Both the position numbers and the translations under genes were made by a program. A stretch of 64,000 bases of DNA from Burhinus oedicnemus (Eukaryota; Chordata; Aves; Charadriiformes; Burhinidae): NCBI GenBank assembly GCA_008921705.1, contig VFFE01009068.1:42622-106621 (forward strand), written 5' to 3'. Positions 50,152 to 63,945 of the stretch are shown here, one piece after another (positions within the stretch are counted from its first letter, which is position 1; each line of letters begins with the position of its first letter). Below the pieces are notes generated by a model. It was given only the letters and a program-made list of their open reading frames with translations, searched no databases and was not told the DNA's origin.

Positions 50152-50260
50152 TTTAACAATTTTTATGCCCCTTTTCCACGGAATGTATTAGCAAGTATAG
50201 GTTGTTCAGACTCCTAGGTCTGCTATGCACTGTGACCCAATGATACTGAATAGTTATTTA
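50152..50260 (+). repeat. 109-bp dispersed unit, copy 2
   Basis: Direct-orientation partner of 48567-48675, starting 1585 bases further on, with equal length and no indels. The absence of gaps at 77% identity is unusual for neutrally decaying repeats of that age. Confidence 0.85.
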
Positions 50261-50850
50261 ATAGCTGAGATGCAAAATCCTGTAGCTTCTCAGGGGGAAA
50301 AAAAAATGTAGGATTGCTTGCATATTTTTTTTTTCTTTTTACATTTAAAGTAGAGTTGAAACTTTACTTCTTGGGAGGATTTAGGTGGATGGGAATAATA
50401 ACCTCCACGGACCTATTGTACCAAATTTATGCTAGTATCTGATCAGAGAGTGAGTTGTCTTAGTGCTATAGAAACCACCCAGCAAAACCGTACTCCAAGA
50501 ACAAAAGTGCAGCTTGGAGGTGTTCATACAATAATTGTGTGGAAGTGTCTTCATCTAGATGTCGACGTTTCAGGCTGTGACGGGTTGTTCAGCCCACAGT
50601 GCCTATAAATCTGCACAGCGCCCTTGAGTGCTGGTGCTCTCTCAAATTGTAGTGAGATCAGCAACGGAGCATGGAGCCTTTCAGAGTAGCAAGATTGCTG
50701 ATCTTTCCAGGTAGGGTGTTAAATGGAAGATAAACAGCTTTGTGATGCATTCCCATTTTCTGTGGATAACCGTCGATTGAAAATGAACACAGATTGACAG
50801 GCTCAGTGAAGTCCCCATATCTGAATGGGAATGTAGAGTGACATTTACTC

Positions 50851-50879
50851 TTTTTTCTTTTTTTTTTTTTTTTTTTTTT
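50851..50879 (+). repeat. Poly(T) tract, T6-C-T22
   Basis: The longest homopolymer in the window. Length may be inaccurate in the assembly. Confidence 0.9.
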
Positions 50880-52983
50880 CATTTTTCCATGCCTTTGCAG
50901 TACCAAATAAGAAGGGGAAAGAACACTCTTTTCTCACATCTTACTATGTCTTTTACAGACTCCAGACTTTGTTTCCTGGTAAATTTAATTGTAATCATGG
51001 TCTAATGTCTCTCTTTTTAACACAAGAATGTGTACATGCACAAAGTTGCTCTCCTGTTGCTCCCTGTTGCTGTAGTCAAATATTTAATTAATTGTTGCAT
51101 GTTTTTGCAGCTCAGCATTAAGACTTTTGTTCCACATGCTTAACCCCGTGCACCGAATCTTCATAAGCCCAGTGGTGCATTCTGTTCCACAGCATCATGC
51201 TGGGGTGCTAGTCAAGGGGAGGCTGTAAATCTCAGCGATTTACAGTGGGGAAATGCTATTGTACCTTGCAAATATAAAGAATATGCTTTCAATAACCTTC
51301 TAAACAATGTTTTAAAGTCATTAAAGCAGTCTGAGGAGGGCGATGCTCAGTTGAGAAGAGAGTTAATCGCTCTCAATCTCTACAGGCAGGTGGCCATGTA
51401 CAACTGTAATCCTTCTTTTCTCTGGCTATTAGCTTGCAGATATTGATATCCATCCAGGTTTAGCATTGATACTAATGTTTTCCAGCTGCTGCTTGCTAGT
51501 ATGAGCATATTTCTGGTAACTGAGGATCATATTTGAGTAACTGTAGATGTCATACAGTTGGGTTGCATATGAAACACTTGATTTTTGAAAAAAATTGTTG
51601 AATGTGAGGTTCAACAAAGCCAACTGGCTTCAGGGCCTCTGGTTCAGTATTCTTTGATCCAGCTTCTAACTTCATTTGTAGGGCTAGAAAACAGTGCTGG
51701 TATCTTTATGTCCCTCTTTTTCTTGTTTATTTTATTGAAAGAGAATTGGACTGGCAAATGCTAGAGATGTGATCAAAGATCCCAGCTAAATTTCACTCGC
51801 CTAAATGTAAAACCTAGTATTTTAATACTCATGTGAAAGTACTGAACTACAGACAGTCATTGCAGATTAATTTTTGTTTAGCATTTCTAAGTATTACTTT
51901 GTAGTTCTTCGAGTGAAACTGCAAAATTATTCTTAATGACGGTAGCATTTTGTAAAGACTGAGTTCTAGCTTTGCACTGTTATCTATAGCTATCTTTGAG
52001 GGAAAGATCATAAGGAAAAATTCTCAAGAGCACTTAACTGAATTTTGAAAATGTAACTCATGAAAATAAAATTTGGAACTTAAAAAGAAGTCAGGGAACT
52101 CCTATCTCTTCAGCAATACTGAAAATTGCCCATTGATTTGTATCTGAATTACTTGGTATAGCAGATAATATCACCACATTGCTCCAAACAAGTTTTAGAA
52201 CTGCTTTTATTTTAATCTAGCCTCATAGCAAATAGCTATTTGCCAATTGCTAAAAATAGGAATGAGATAGGAAAAAAGATGGTCAAAAATATCCAGGCGA
52301 AACAGTTGAAGTGGTCTAAGAAGCAGCCAGTTTCAAATTCCCATGTTTTCATTTGTGGATTAATTCTGTGCTATAAATAACATAAATAAAATCAAAAGAT
52401 TGTTACAGTGCTCCAGCTGGAAAACCACTCAGAGCACCAGAAATATCAGTTAAGTGCAAATGAGCGAAGGAATTTATGTCAAAACACTCCAGAAGCTCAG
52501 TAGATGGAGAGCTAATAGCATAGATCATCCTGCAGTGATGCACTGTAGCTAGCTTGTAGACAACAGAATTGTTTTTGTCTTTTTCATTTTAAAGTTATTT
52601 TAATTTTTTAGGATAATTTTGGACTCTCCATGTAGGTTTGAAATGGAGAAATTGTTGGAAGTGCCTCCTTTCTCTTCCTGTACTGTTTTTGACAGACTCC
52701 CATCGCTGCACTCCTGACGTACCAGTTACCAGAGAGTCAGTTCTCTTCTTCTCCACCCACAATTCTTCTGTCTTGCCTGTGGCCTTGTTGTACCGTCCTT
52801 TATCAGGTTTATTTCAAATGGTGCTGCATGTCTTGACTCCTGAATATGTAAGGTTAACTTGTCAGAACAAAGCATGCTAAGGAGAAACACTCACACAAAT
52901 TCTAATTAAATTTAAAGAACTCTTGTGTTTCTTGAATTTATCTGAATACCAGGCTAACAGGTATGAATGACTGAAATGAATTG

Positions 52984-53005
52984 ACATTCATTTTTTAATG
53001 AATGT
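52984..53005. other. Perfect 9-bp hairpin
   Basis: ACATTCATT, loop TTTT, AATGAATGT. Too short for a microRNA precursor and not followed by a T-run, so no function is assigned. Confidence 0.5.
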
Positions 53006-55059
53006 TTCAGATACCTTTCTCTCCTTGCAAGCATGCAGTGTTCCCAGCCTTAAGCATTTAAAATGAATGATGTAAGAAAACATGAGACAAAAATTGCCTT
53101 CTGGGTTTTGGAATCTTTCCGGACTTTTCTTCTAAAATGAGGATTAGAAATGAAATCTTAGATTATTTTTGGAATAAATACTAGAGCTGATGCTTTAAAA
53201 AAAATCCAAATACTCTGAGGTTATGATAAAATTATGAGCTGACAACTTACAAATATGAGTTCATGGAAACCGAGTTCATTTGAAGCTGAGTGTCGTATGG
53301 TTATGATCGCATGTTATTTCATTACTTTAACCTCACTTCTTTCTCAGGCTAGGAACTTCAAGATTTTTTGGCACACATAACATTTTTCCTGACTGGCCTC
53401 TGACAAATATGATAATGAAAGTAGTTTTCTTTGAGTTTAAAAGAAAAGAAACCCTTTTAATCTTTTTCCTTCCTCTGTAACAGTTATTTGAACTTTTTTC
53501 ATGGAAATTATGCTTATTTTTTGAAATTAATCCAAAAACTTTTTTTGCTTTTGAGATAAATTTATTTTTCAACCCATGACTACAAAACGGGTTGTGAACC
53601 TGCTCAACAGACCTGACGTGAGATTTTTTCAAAAGCCTCGTGTTCACACAATTGCCACGAGGTAACCTGCATGGAAGCGGACGTCTCTGCAACAGCATGT
53701 GTGCGCCCTTCATCTACTCATGATGAGAAAAACTAATTACATCAAAATATACATTAAAAGAAATTACGCCAGAGTCAATGGGTACAAAGTTAGAGGTTCC
53801 CAAATTCAGTCTGTGCCTTGGAGCCCACAGCGCAGTCCTTTGTAGCCACTTGCACTCCGGTGCAGGTACTAAGAACTGAGACCTACTCGGCCGTTTTTCA
53901 TTCCCCTGATATTATTTACTGGGCCAAATTTGCGCTAATGATCTTAATTTACTTATCAAGGCTTCTGAAACTCCAGAATACAGACTAGTTTGAGCAGACG
54001 GTGTGAAAATGCTGCTACTGAGGGGAATTTACCTAAACTCGTCACCCCTCAAATCCCTAATTCCTGCCATTCCTTGCAGATGATCCTTTCCTATCCTGCT
54101 CTGTTGAGCACCATCTCCAGCAGCGCTGTGTTGCTATGTCTAGTTGATATTTAATCGCACATTAAAGGAAGGCACTTCTTATTTTCATGACTTTCTATGA
54201 CTGTAATAACGTAGTCACTACAGATCAGATCCGTGGGTAGGAAAGGCAGCTTCTGCAGTATGTGACAAATATAACTCAGAATTTTCAAACTTGTGTAATC
54301 TTTAAAAAGGTCTTGGAAAGTTAGTGAACCAGTTTAGAGCTTCCTCTTGCATCTGTTCAAATTTGAATAATTACTCCTATAAGGGATCTCCTTTTAACAA
54401 AGACATGCATCTAGTTAATAAACATAGAATAAACACAGCACTGACCATGGTGCGTCACTCCAATGCCTGAAAACCTGATGAAAGCAAGTTAAAAGGGGTT
54501 TATCGTAGTTTTTCAAGTATTCACAATGTTCTGTTTAAGCAAAATTACTTTGTTTCTTACATCTGTCTTTAATAAAGCACTAAGATGGCTGCCAAGCAGT
54601 AGCTTCATCTTTATCCAGCTGGAGACACCTTAGCTTGAGAAAAAATCCTTCTCATCAAGTGAACCGAAACTGAGCGAAATGTGCATATTTGGAACTATAA
54701 ATCAAAATGTCCTGTACAGATGTTCTCAGCCTAGAGGCATAAATGCGAAGGAGCTTGGTTCCAGAAGGAGCTTTCAGCAATACCTGAAAATGTTCAGAGA
54801 TGCTTTACAGCTCCATATAACAATATTAGCACAGTACTGTAAAATCTAGATGAGTGACTTGCTCATTATGCTATGCTAATATGTGTGATATGATGGTAAG
54901 CTTCAGAGACCGTAATTCAGTACAGCACCAATACGCAGAACACCAGCCTTCTCGAACAGAGATTTGGGGTGAAGAAGTCATACGGAACGAGCTTGCTTTT
55001 CAAAGCAAGCAAAAATATCTCCAGCCCTTTATAGCACCTGTTGGCATCAGGCAGAGCTT

Positions 55060-55198
55060 TTCTGAGGATGGAAAGTGCTATTATCCCATTTCGCAAATAG
55101 GGAAGCTGGGCTGCAGGTGAGGTGGCCTTCCACCCAACAGCAACTGGAAGAGGCTGAGTAGGTTTTGGGCTCTTGCCTCCTCTGACTCCAGACTGCAG
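55060..55198 (-). mobile_element. MIR-like tRNA-SINE relic
   Basis: On the minus strand the order of motifs is that of MIR: CTGGAGTCAGAGGAGGCAAG (tRNA-related end), a worn middle, then CCTCACCTGCAGCCCAGCTT, CCCTATTTGCGAAATGGGAT and AATAGCAC. These correspond to the MIR core ending in CTCAGTTTCCTCATCTGTAAAATGGGGATAATA. MIR-type elements are ancient in amniotes, so a heavily diverged copy in a bird is expected. Boundaries are approximate. Such relics are sometimes co-opted as enhancers, but nothing here shows that. Confidence 0.62.
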
Positions 55199-58100
55199 TG
55201 GACCCTTGAAAACAGGGGGAGAGAGACATTCCTGTGATTTTGTACTACGTTACAGTTTTACTGCAGTAGTATGTGTCCACATTTGGGCTTTGGAAGGGAA
55301 GATCTTGTCTGTCATTTTTGCCATGGTACGCTTCGTACTGTGACAGCTCCCGCAAGCGTAAACCAGGGGATACTGCCTCGCTGCTCTAGGGTGGCGATTT
55401 CACCTTGAGAAGGTGACTCCTGCGCCAAATGAGCATGTTGTGATTTTAGGGATATGAGGTTGGTTCTTCAGACTTGCAGAAAGATGCAGAGCTGGGACAG
55501 GCTTCACACATGAAGCTAAGTGTGAATGGCAGGGTATGACACAATGGGATGGTGTGATGGTAGTTTTGCATGATTTATCTATGTTGTCCTGAATAGAGAG
55601 AATAATTCCTTCTGTATTTGATTTTTGTGTTTGAATTAAGTGGCTCATGTCAGATTTTGTCAGGAGTGCGTGACATGAGAGAAGTTTGCAGTCACTGGCA
55701 ACTAGCGTAAGAAAATCCCTCTTTTTAGTCCCATGTATTCACACAGAATAGACTTTGAAAAGAAACCATTCTTTAATCATTCCTTTGCAAAAGCTAATAA
55801 ACACTTAAATAGAAGACTTGCCCTTTTATAGTGAAGAATCGCTGAACTGAAAGTGGGCAGTGAAATTGGCCATTTATGGAAAAAAGTTTTTTATTCTGTT
55901 TTATGTATAAATCATAGAATAAGCTTAACTGTGGTATTGCGTACGAATTACCGGTGATTAAAAATGGAAGAAATACAAGGGAGCAAGAGACTGTGGTAGG
56001 TAAGAGACTTAAATGAAGATTTGGTGTTGCAAATGCTCTTAAAATAGTTATGTGTTTCTTGAGACATATTTCTTGATAGTGGCTCACTTAGCATTTTCTG
56101 AAATAGCATGAGACCTTTGAAAGTAATATTTCCAAATATGGATATGAGGCTTTTATGCACTTGAATCATATTTAGACCCAGCCCCCTTGTTTGGGACGTG
56201 TGAATTTAGTGCTCAACTGGTGCGTGTGGGGGGATTACCCAGAAGAGCGCAGTGAGCAGGACTGTGTACATGGTTTCTGCAGAGCTGAATGCCTCTTGGC
56301 TTGTGACAGCCAACATCTTAAAGTTTATGGAGCGCAGCTCCCTCTGCCCAACTCCCAGGCAAATGAATTGCCAAGCCCTGGGAGACAGAGCTGAGGCAGC
56401 AGGGCAGAGGCACTCGCTCGGTCCCCATTCCTTGACAAGATCCCACAGGGGAGTGCAGGGGCCTTGTCCCACCAGCTAACCTGCTAGTGCAGGGAGGGAA
56501 AAAAAAACCCCAAACTGAAGTGCTGCTCAGTCTGACCATTGCCACCTCACCAGCCAGGAGAACTGGTGGCAAAAAACCTCTGGAAAAGCCAGTTACTGTC
56601 AGGAGTTTTGGCAGCTGTGTTCTGTTAATGGCATTAAAATGAATTGATATGCTCTTACTCTTTCTAAAACATGGACCTCCTGGGGCACAGATGGATTCCA
56701 CATATGTGTTAATATGGGGGACAACAAAATGGGCCCCCAGTGCTGGTTTGAAACATGGGCTGCTACTGAAATTTATGAGTGCTGAAAGAGCTAACAGAAC
56801 CTTTCTAGTGGTATTTCTCTTTTTATTTATGGCTCTGTCTTGAAAAATGAAAACCAATCTTCCGTAGTTCTCAAGCCTCCATTGCTTTGATAGACTTCTG
56901 TCATTTTAATCCTGAAGTAGCTCATTTATATTTTATAGTGATGTCTGCCTGCCTTCTTTGGTTAGAATAAATAATTTTTCAAATAGCCATGGACTGAAAG
57001 CTCTTTAAACTGAAGGAGTGACTCTAAGAGTTCTCTATAAATAGCTTTCTGTACAGCGTATGGGCCTTGGAAAGTAAGCTCTTTCCTGTTACATGGTCTG
57101 AGTTGACCAAAACTGCACATTGGCACGCATACAGCCGCGATGGAGGGCTAGTCTACATCAAGAGTAATATTATCTAAGGCAATTGATATGCATTCTGAAC
57201 TGCAGAAATTGAATTGTGGCCATATTAGGTATTAATTACATTCATTGTCACAAAACGCAAGTCAGTGCTTAATTGAGGGGGAGGGAAAGGGACTACATCC
57301 AACTCCACAGCTACCCCTGCAAAGTTGTTGGATTTTTTTGCTTTCATTTAGTGAGTTTAAATTTGATAGCTCTAAAATGGACAGATTTCTTAAATGGATT
57401 ACTTAAATGGAAAAGAAAAACAAGCTATTTTATTGAAAGGAGGTATGTACCTGATCACCTTTCCTGATTCCTGGTTTTCATTTCATTCCTTCTGCATTGT
57501 TTGCTCTTCTCTTTTTTCGGTAGCTGCTAGTGTGGAATGGTTCTGGCTGAGTAATTATTAAATTGGATTTCTGCCTTGCCTGGTTTGAATATAAATCTCT
57601 TAGTGCAATTCATGGATTGCACTAGCTGCTCACTTTACTTCTTGCCAAATGGACTTCTTAGCCTCCAGTCCTATGTAACCTTCCCTCTAGCAGAGCTCAT
57701 CAGTTGTCCCAATGTAACCCGAACCAAAACCAAGTAAAAGAAAAGAGAAAGAACAGGCAGTGAAGAGGTCAGAAAGAAAATTCTGCAATCAGTCTAGATC
57801 TGGGAGTCTTGAATTCAAGGTGACATGTCTAACAGCTTAACACATGACATGGTACAGCTTATTGGCTGGCATAGCTCTTACTTTGGGATTATTAGAAACA
57901 CTTTACATTTTCAAAGTGGATTTCTCAAAGCAAACCATTATCATGTTGGGACACAAGACAAAAGTCTCTAACAGAGATTGGGTTTATTCTCCAGCCCCCT
58001 CTGTCATCTTGCACTAGTGAAACCGAAAAGCAAACTCTGCCTCTTTCAGCCATCTATGGCTCACTCTCAGTATGTGCTCGCTTATTGCCGAAATGTGGCA

Positions 58101-61100
58101 CCGAAGGAGGGTAACAGGCTCCACATGACAGCATACCTATGGTTCTTCATCTGGGTCAAGACATACAGCTCTCATTTCTCAAGTTTTGGAGAATATTGCC
58201 AGTCTTAATAAAAGATTGCCTAAGACATCTTGGTATCTTGAACAGCCATTAGAGGAGTGTAAATGAGTAGTGGTGAAGAAGATGGAGAGAGGTATTTGTA
58301 AGACACAAAGAGAAATCAGAGGCTTAATGCTCTTTGCTTGCCAGTGATTGTTGTGTACTGATTCCATGTTATTTTAATAATCCTCCCCTAGCGACTAAAG
58401 TGAAACTGGTAAGCCTGCTAGTTTGAATGTAATGCCTTGTTTAAAAAATGGAAGGGGAAGGGAAGAAAGTCAAAATCCAGTATAAACATGCATTCTAAAT
58501 AAGATCAAAAACGAAAGTCTGGAACATGAGGTTTTCTTTTGTGTTAGATGTATGCTGTTTTAAAAAAACACATATTGTGCTAGTGTGAGAACCAGGAAGT
58601 GAGAATGACCAAAGTGACAAACTTCATATAATAGACCAAGCTGCAGCCCGGTAGAAAATGTATATGGCACAAATGAGTGTCCGGGAACATGAATGTAAGA
58701 AGTTTTCCAAGATTTCCAAGTTGAGCATTCAGGCTTGCATTTCTGTCATTTCTTAGGAGCGTATCTTTACTACAGGACATTATTACAACAGAGCTGTGAG
58801 CAGCTGTGAGCTGATAAGGTGCTGACACTGATACTGTGGTCATGAGGAGGAGTTCTTTCTTAACAACATGAAAAATACTTGTAATTCAGCCCAAAATCTT
58901 GCAAGGTTTAATTATAGGTAGTTCTGATGTTACGCAAAACATGACTTGACTTGTAGACATTGACTTCAGTACAGAATTTTCCATTTAAAATGAAACTTCG
59001 TACACAAGACTAAAAGTCAAAAAGTTGTTATTCCAAGGAGAAATGCAGCAGCTCTTCAGGAAGTCAGCGTAAAATACCCTGTAAGTGCTGCTGAGGTGGT
59101 AAGTCGGTTTCATGTTGGTTCCTTGCAGGAGGTTAAATTCCACCCGAGGCATGATATGCAATACTGGCCTAAAAGACGTGGAGTGTACTCAGCTTCCTAA
59201 TGCAATGTTACACTTGCAGGTATTTTGAGAATAACGTTTCAATTACTAATTTAACTGTCATTAGCAGTTGTGTATTAACAGCGGGATGAAATTGGTTTAA
59301 TGCTGTGACTTTTGCATATGCCTTCATTTCTGAGGAATGCCGTTGCCGGTGTTCAGGGCTGAGGTTATCAGAGAGGTGGGCACATCAGCAGTAACTGAAG
59401 CAGCTGCATGTTTTGTGACAAAGATTTGGGAGAAGAGAACTGTGGGTGTTTTTTAAAAATCAGCCAACCCCTTCTGATGTCTAAACCTGAAGCTGTGGTA
59501 CCTCCTGGAGCATCAAGTGGATGTGCAATCATTTCCTTTTGAGGAAAAATAGAGAAAAGCTATTGCTGCAGCTGAAAGAGATAACAGGAGATACAGAATG
59601 TGTTAACTAGATCCTAAATCTTAAAATACTTTAATAGTTAGGCAATGGAATAAAGGAGTCAACAATGAATACTTCATTTAAATTGCTAATCTTTTGTTTT
59701 GCTGAGTAAGCTAGATACTGTGTATTTTGGAAGGAAGCGCTTGCAATGTTCTCATGAACACCACAACACGCACCGCAGGGGAGAGGGCTGCGTTAGGTGG
59801 ATGGCGGCTGGTCTTGCTTCCCTGTTTTCCTCCTTTCTGTGGTGCAATTGTGGAATCATGTGCTGCAGGCAGAGATGGTGTGCTGCAGTCCATGTGGCTT
59901 GTATTTAAAAAAGAAAAACAAAATTGAGAATCGGATTTGGTTCATAATTATAAATGTGGTTTCATTGACTGTAGTGAGGGTGCCACGTAAACAGAAGAAG
60001 GAAAATACATAGTCTAAGGATTGCCGTGATCTACCATAGGTCTGAGCTGCCTGTTAAGACTCCTTTTCCTAGCTATAGGATGTTTTCTTACAGCCGGGGC
60101 GTACGCCCAGTGCTTTTTCCAGCGAGCAGCAGCATGAGCAGCCTAGAGATGGGAAAGAAAAATAGTGAAGAATTTAGCAGTCATTTGCAGAATCCACTTT
60201 CAAAGTAAAACTGGTAGTTCCAAGATTTCAAAGTTAATGTATCCATTTCTTACAGCATACTGTAATTTATATTCTAAGGACTGTCTCAGGTTTGATTAAA
60301 ACTAGTCTGACCAGTTAAATGGGCATTAAAGTAATACAGGTTTTTTTAAGTGTGGAATGTTAAACAGATAAAATGTAAATGTAGATCCCCATAAATAATT
60401 GTCTTCAGTGGCAGTTCCCTAATTAAGTACCCTAAGGCCTTTTTCAAAAAGTGAACGTGGCTCTCCATGTCCTCGTTAAGGAAATGGCAGGTAAGTTTAC
60501 TATTTATGCAAACAGTATCCGAGAAACTTTGCTATTGAAGAAAATATGTAAATGCACAGTAATTTCTTTTTTTGGTATAGAAAACATTAATTTGAAATCT
60601 CTTCATGTGCCTCATGTTGTGTGTTCTTTGTTCAGGATGAGGCTAGAGAAATGCAAGCTATACGTGTTAAGCTTGAAAAAATTCCCTTTTGCCATGTGCA
60701 GTCCCTCCAGGAATGAGGTCTTCCCACATCTGCCCATCACTAGGACTGTAGCGTGGAGGAGGCTAATGTTTTCGCTGCTTACTAGCATCTGACTGTTACA
60801 TTTTTGGAGCGTCTCTTCTGGAGGCACCCAAAACAGTTCAGGGGTCTGCCAGCCAAGCGTATTTGTGGTACTGAGATCCGTGATAGAGAGAGTGCGGGAG
60901 GGACAAAATTCAAGCAAAATGCGAATTAGAAGGAAATTGTCCCATTGTCTAGGCTTTTATTACCTTGTGTATTTTTATAATTAGACATGCTGGTGGTGTC
61001 TTCAGTATTTGAGGGAGGCAAAAAGTGGCTGGCCATAATTGGAATAATATGTGTGGAATCTCGCCTCTCCCTCGGCTGTGCGTGTTCCTGGGACCTGAAC

Positions 61101-63750
61101 AGTTTGAAAGATGTGGGTAATAACCACCTCTGAAATTTGCACCATTTCCTATTTAGGAACTTAATTCTAGGATACAGATTAGAAAGCTTTGGCTAGTGTA
61201 AAATATTTATTAAACTGCTTCCTGGGGAGTTATGCACAAACCCCAAAGTGATGTGGCAACTTAGAAAGAATAAGGGAGGAGACACATGCTTATATTTTTG
61301 GCTTAGTCTTTCAGGTTATCTTGAAGCCTGCAAATTGTTTCTACAAGAGCTGTTCTTGTAAAATGAATCTCAGTCGCTGCAAAACAGGTGTTTACAGCAG
61401 AGTTTCCCCTTCCAACCCTGCGCCTCACAATAGTGTGATAAAGATCTGAGTCTGGGGCAGGCTGACTTTTGGCTGCGTGTGTGTACCTGCACGAGCATGT
61501 CTGCAAGCTGCTTTTATTACTCAACAAAAAGACCATACGCGGTTAATCTGAATATAGGAGAAGTGCTTTGAACATGAGCTGGGGCTCAAGTCGGTAGGAA
61601 GGCTGGTAGACTGGACGGGGCAGATGAGGCAAAGAAATTGGGGGCAGCATTTTTAATTTAAGCAATCAGAGCACTGGATGAACTGAACACAAGGCTGAGC
61701 AACACATACGCCGCACCATAAAAATAACCTATTTTATGCTGCTTCTGTGTTGCTTGGTTTTTAATATGGCTTGTGTTTCTGTTATAAACAATGCAAAACA
61801 GCCTTGCGGGAGCTTCCAGGGATGAAACTGGAGGCACTGGCAGTTGTATCTACGCTGCTGGGCAATCTAGTGTTGTGTTGGACCACTGAAAAAAACCCAG
61901 TTGTAGCAAAACAGTGTGATTCTGATTTGAAACCAGCAATAGGAAAGTATCAAACAAAGCTAACATCTAAATGGATCAGCTGCAGACAGTCGTCTAAGGA
62001 GAACAGGGGTGATGTTATTTCTGTCCGTATTAGCCGGTCTAATAAAAAGATGTTATCTCTGCCTACAAAGCACAGCCTCGCCTGGGGAGAGCGGGGAGCT
62101 CGCACGCAGCAGAGCATTTCTTCCGTGGCCTCTGCTGACTCGGGAAGACAAGCCTGGTCCCTGTTCTCCTCATGTTTTCTGCAAGATGGCTGTGTAGCTG
62201 GAGAAGCTAAGGGTGTACCGGCTTAAAGAAAGGAGGTGTATTCCATTGGGGAGCGCGCTCCTACAGAGCGGCTCTGCAGCACACAGGTCAGTACTTCACT
62301 GAAGTGGCTTTAATATCGGGTGACACACACAGTGTATAAGGCAGTACCTTGATATATTTGTTTCCACAGACTCTGCTACAGCTAAAGTAGTGCTGGTGTC
62401 CGACCGGAGCCAGAGCAGGTAGTGGATCTTCAGTCACTGTGTGTCCCCAGGTTCTTCAGCTGTGCAGTCCTCCGAGTCAGGAGGGCGCAAGTCCAAAGTC
62501 TTCAGTAGTTGCTTTCAGTGTAACCCACAAAATCTTCATCACTCTTTGATCAAATAATGGACGAAGTTCATTTTTTATTCAGGAATTCTGCCTAGCTCGC
62601 TAGCTTTTTTCCACTCAGGGTGCAAAGACGAATTACAGGTGTGGAGTACTTGTGGTTTCAGGTTGATGCTAAATGAATTGATAGTTTTGGCAAAACCTTT
62701 GCCTGTAATAAAACTGCTGGTCTTCATTCCTGTTCTGTTCTTGGAAAAATAGGTTCCTAATTGATGAATTAGTACATACCTCAGAGCTCAAGTATTTCAC
62801 ATGAATCTTAGTAATATCTCAGGTACAACTTTTTAATTTGCTCTCAAAATAATTGTCACGTCATTATTAACTTTTCTGATAACTTGGTGTATTATTACTA
62901 GTTGTGCTTATCAAATGAAACAGTTACTCATGTACAAGTTCTTAAATAGCCAGGCACAATTTTATATCAGCCTGCAGTGTGCTTAAATTATTATAACTCT
63001 CATAATTGGAGTCTGTTATCAATGATCATAATTTAGATATATTAATGACAAATGGCCCATATTAAAAAAAAGCACATCATCCCTCCCATTTTTGTGTATT
63101 GTACATGTCCCCAGGAATTTTAAAATAATATAAAAATAGAATTTCCTCTTTATTCTTTTTTTTAAAGAAATTTGCAATGAATGTATTCTGCTTCTCACCA
63201 GAGGAAAATAGAACTGAAATCTGGCTGAGAGTTAAACCCTTAGACTTGGCAGTATTACTTCTTATAATTCCTTTATTGGCTGCATATTAAAAGAAAACAG
63301 GACAGTGCCAAAATGGGAATTGGCTTCTTGAAAGATCAAGGTTAGAAAATCAAGTGAGCACAATTTCTGTTTTAAGCATTCACTGTTCTTTTACTCTATA
63401 CTGCTTTACTAAATCTTGAGATTCCTGAGGCTTTGGAGGAAGGAGAGGAGGCACAGTAGTTACAGGACTGTGCCTGTGCTGAGGGAAGGAGAAAAAATTA
63501 TCTACGGTCCATGAAGAAGACAGCCCAAGTGCCAAGCTGAGATGTTCCCAGTTTATGATCGTGTGTCTCACAGCAATAAACGCACCAAATTGTTCAGTGT
63601 TCAGGACTGGGCTTGAACCGCCAGGGCATGTGGAGACCACAGGCCATGTTCGTTGTGTGCATCTAATGAACGAACTAACATCTGGTTACCCTCGGATATA
63701 TGTAACTGCCCTGTGAAGGCGGCGTGCTGCTCACAGCCCTGCAGGTGTGG
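55199..63750. other. Single-copy DNA, no gene recognised
   Basis: AT-rich. Open frames at 56318-56857 (179 codons, minus) and 61771-62226 (151 codons, plus) are the longest. Neither has a domain I recognise; the first is overlapped by several open plus-strand frames. A donor-like GGCAG|GTAAGTTT is at 60491 and an acceptor-like TTGTTTCCACAG ends at 62369, but they cannot be joined into a convincing gene. The stretch 62790-63060 is rich in TAAT-type motifs. Confidence 0.5.
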
Positions 63751-63800
63751 TGTGGCACGAGGGCACAGCTGTGTGGCACGAGGGCACAGCTGTGTGCCAC
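63751..63800. repeat. Tandem repeat, 21-bp unit, about 2.4 copies
   Basis: TGTGGCACGAGGGCACAGCTG occurs twice in perfect succession, followed by a partial third copy TGTGCCAC with one change. It is GC-rich and probably variable in copy number. Confidence 0.88.
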
Positions 63801-63945
63801 CCCCAGCCGGCTCTTCTCTTCGGAAGGGAGAGGTGGTCAAGTGTGTGTTTCCTGCTGCCTCCCTCCCTCGCACCAGCGCCGCAACCTGCCCGACTGTAGG
63901 AGAGCTGGTTCCCAGTGCTGCCCTGAAACATAAGGAGCACAGAAC

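Larger units (their letters stand above)
50261..55059. other. Single-copy AT-rich DNA, no gene seen
   Basis: Contains a long T tract (50851-50879) and a perfect short hairpin (52984-53005), both listed separately. The longest frames (126 codons, minus, 53333-53713; 88 codons, plus, 54854-55120) are unrecognised, and the latter runs into the SINE relic. Confidence 0.6.

Noticed and set aside
56318..56857. 179-codon minus-strand open frame.
   Set aside because: Overlapped by several plus-strand open frames and contains a run of G/A simple sequence; no known family.
61771..62226. 151-codon plus-strand open frame.
   Set aside because: No recognisable domain and no upstream promoter or splice support; treated as chance.
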